From assembly GCA_015065765.1 (NCBI GenBank), contig SVPP01000022.1, forward strand, positions 1-37,467: a DNA stretch of 37,467 nt, in the 5' to 3' direction. The notes under the pieces are model-generated. The model saw only the letters and a program-made list of their open reading frames with translations, was not told where the DNA came from and ran no database searches. This stretch comes from Oscillospiraceae bacterium (GTDB lineage Bacteria > Bacillota > Clostridia > Oscillospirales > Acutalibacteraceae). The position numbers and the translations under genes were made by a program. Shown piece after piece: positions 36,633 to 37,467 of this stretch (within the stretch, counting starts at the first letter, position 1; every line of letters begins with the position of its first letter).

Positions 36633-37467
36633 TTATGCCGTAAGGTATTCAACGGCCATACCTTGCCTCATATCCAATTTGAGATTTTCTTCATCTGAAG
36701 GAATTTCAATATTACCTACAAAACGGTAATAGATAACAATTCGCTGAGTTTTGTTCTTACCCGTACCCTCTGTTTCATAAACCTCAATGCGGTCAATGAG
36801 CTCGTGAAGAAGCGGAGCTGTTATTGTTTCCATTCGTATAAAGCGTCTTATTGCCTCAACGAATGCAACTCTTTCGATTTTCTTATCATTAAGCTCATCA
36901 AGCTCCTCGTGCAGCTTTTGAATTTTGGCTTTCAGTTCTTCTCTTTCAACGCCGTATTTTTGTGACATATGAAGGAACCATTCATCGGTCACCTTGCCGA
37001 GAGCATTGTCCTCATAAAGCTTTTCATACAAAGTGTTTACGGTATTTTGCCTTGAAGTACATCTCTGAAGCTCAGAGTTGATACGCCTTTTTTCGTTTTG
37101 TACGATAGCTTCGGTTTTCATTGTAAGCACCCCGACAAGCTCATCCTCATTATGCTTCAGATAACCTGCAAGCTTTTGCAGCTCCATTGTAACTATCTGC
37201 TCAATAGCCTCTGCTCTGACATAGTGTCTGTGCTGACAACTACCACGATAGTCCTTTACATAGTTACTGCAACTGAAATAGTGAATATTTTTATTTCGGG
37301 TATTCACGTGATACCATAGCTTATGCCCGCATTCGGCACAAACGAGAAAATCACAGAATATACTTTTACTTCCGTTTTCAGCTAACGGCTCACGGCGTTT
37401 GCAAAAGCCTATAAGCTTCTGTACCTCTTCATAGGTGTGACGGTCAATAATCGGCTCGTGAACATCC
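36633..37467 (-). CDS. Large serine recombinase, C-terminal part (runs off the window)
   Basis: The frame stays open to the window edge, so the 5' end, including the catalytic Ser domain, is outside; 277 residues are visible. HEPIIDRHTYEEVQKLI is the end of the recombinase domain. A zinc ribbon follows (LVCAECGHKLWYH...YFSCSNY...GSCQHRHYVRAEAIE), then a coiled coil (about 40 residues, REELKAKIQKLHEELDELNDKK) and the terminal TAPLLHELIDRIEVYE segment. This is the layout of the TnpX/Tn4451-like recombinases. It probably belongs to a second mobile element beside the tRNA-Tyr insertion. Confidence 0.9.
   Translation of the reverse strand, partial: DVHEPIIDRHTYEEVQKLIGFCKRREPLAENGSKSIFCDFLVCAECGHKLWYHVNTRNKNIHYFSCSNYVKDYRGSCQHRHYVRAEAIEQIVTMELQKLAGYLKHNEDELVGVLTMKTEAIVQNEKRRINSELQRCTSRQNTVNTLYEKLYEDNALGKVTDEWFLHMSQKYGVEREELKAKIQKLHEELDELNDKKIERVAFVEAIRRFIRMETITAPLLHELIDRIEVYETEGTGKNKTQRIVIYYRFVGNIEIPSDEENLKLDMRQGMAVEYLTA

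Noticed and set aside
1..37467. CRISPR array
   Set aside because: No regularly spaced direct repeats of 25-40 bases were seen; the only tandem repeat is the 7-base one at 13954-13981.

Overview
The window looks like a chromosomal segment of an anaerobic, spore-forming low-GC Firmicute, most likely a Clostridia gut bacterium of the Oscillospirales/Ruminococcaceae kind. Evidence: an intact spoIIGA-sigE pair, B. subtilis-like SigE, TTGACA/TATAAT promoters with 17-bp spacers, strong GGAGG-type ribosome binding sites, a GTP-type PEP carboxykinase, and small palindromic repeats of the type common in such genomes. The species cannot be named from the sequence.

Layout. 1-465: gene-free stretch packed with small repeats. 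466-2564 (minus): rsmE-rsmF rRNA methyltransferases. 2669-5491 (plus): GH36 alpha-galactosidase, then mntP behind a hairpin that contains its ribosome binding site. 5538-6988 (minus): a small unknown gene, an RluA-type pseudouridine synthase and a REP-associated tyrosine transposase with two REP-like palindromes inside its coding region. 7093-11527 (plus): polA, a fused arginine-phosphatase/RimI gene and tsaD, joined by two 4-bp ATGA overlaps. 11675-13876: pckG and a zinc-ribbon membrane protein. 14041-20672 (minus): spoIIGA, sigE, MBOAT acyltransferase, DHHW/AlgJ-like protein, DEDDh exonuclease, MBL hydrolase. 20768-25060 (minus): dUTPase, ROK kinase, TRIC channel, AGCS symporter, PHP phosphoesterase. 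25166-28242 (minus): CNNM/CBS transporter with a poly-Asp tail, and a class B PBP. 28329-29130: nitroreductase, tRNA-Thr, tRNA-Tyr.

29131-36527 is a 7.4-kb integrative element in the 3' end of tRNA-Tyr. A perfect 58-bp direct repeat (29073-29130 and 36470-36527) marks its ends. A tyrosine integrase lies next to the tRNA, and paired TTTCTAACC arm-type repeats lie near both ends. The element has no relaxase or conjugation genes. It carries two regulatory switches: a divergent promoter region with ACACAG-N-CTGTGT operators next to a small Cro/CI protein, and a second Cro/CI gene behind a 39-bp dyad. It also carries an HNH endonuclease with a long structured leader, a winged-helix protein, an EF-hand microprotein plus a two-TM protein, a 19-residue hydrophobic peptide, a small serine resolvase and a zinc-ribbon membrane protein. 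Several of its genes start at TTG or GTG overlapping the previous stop. To the right, a large serine recombinase (36633 to the window edge) suggests a second element in the same hotspot.

Best candidates for something undescribed: the small tRNA-Tyr element and its HNH leader RNA; the YwlE-RimI fusion; the family of repeats whose outer stems differ in sequence but stay self-complementary; the REP-in-gene transposase; and the mntP hairpin.
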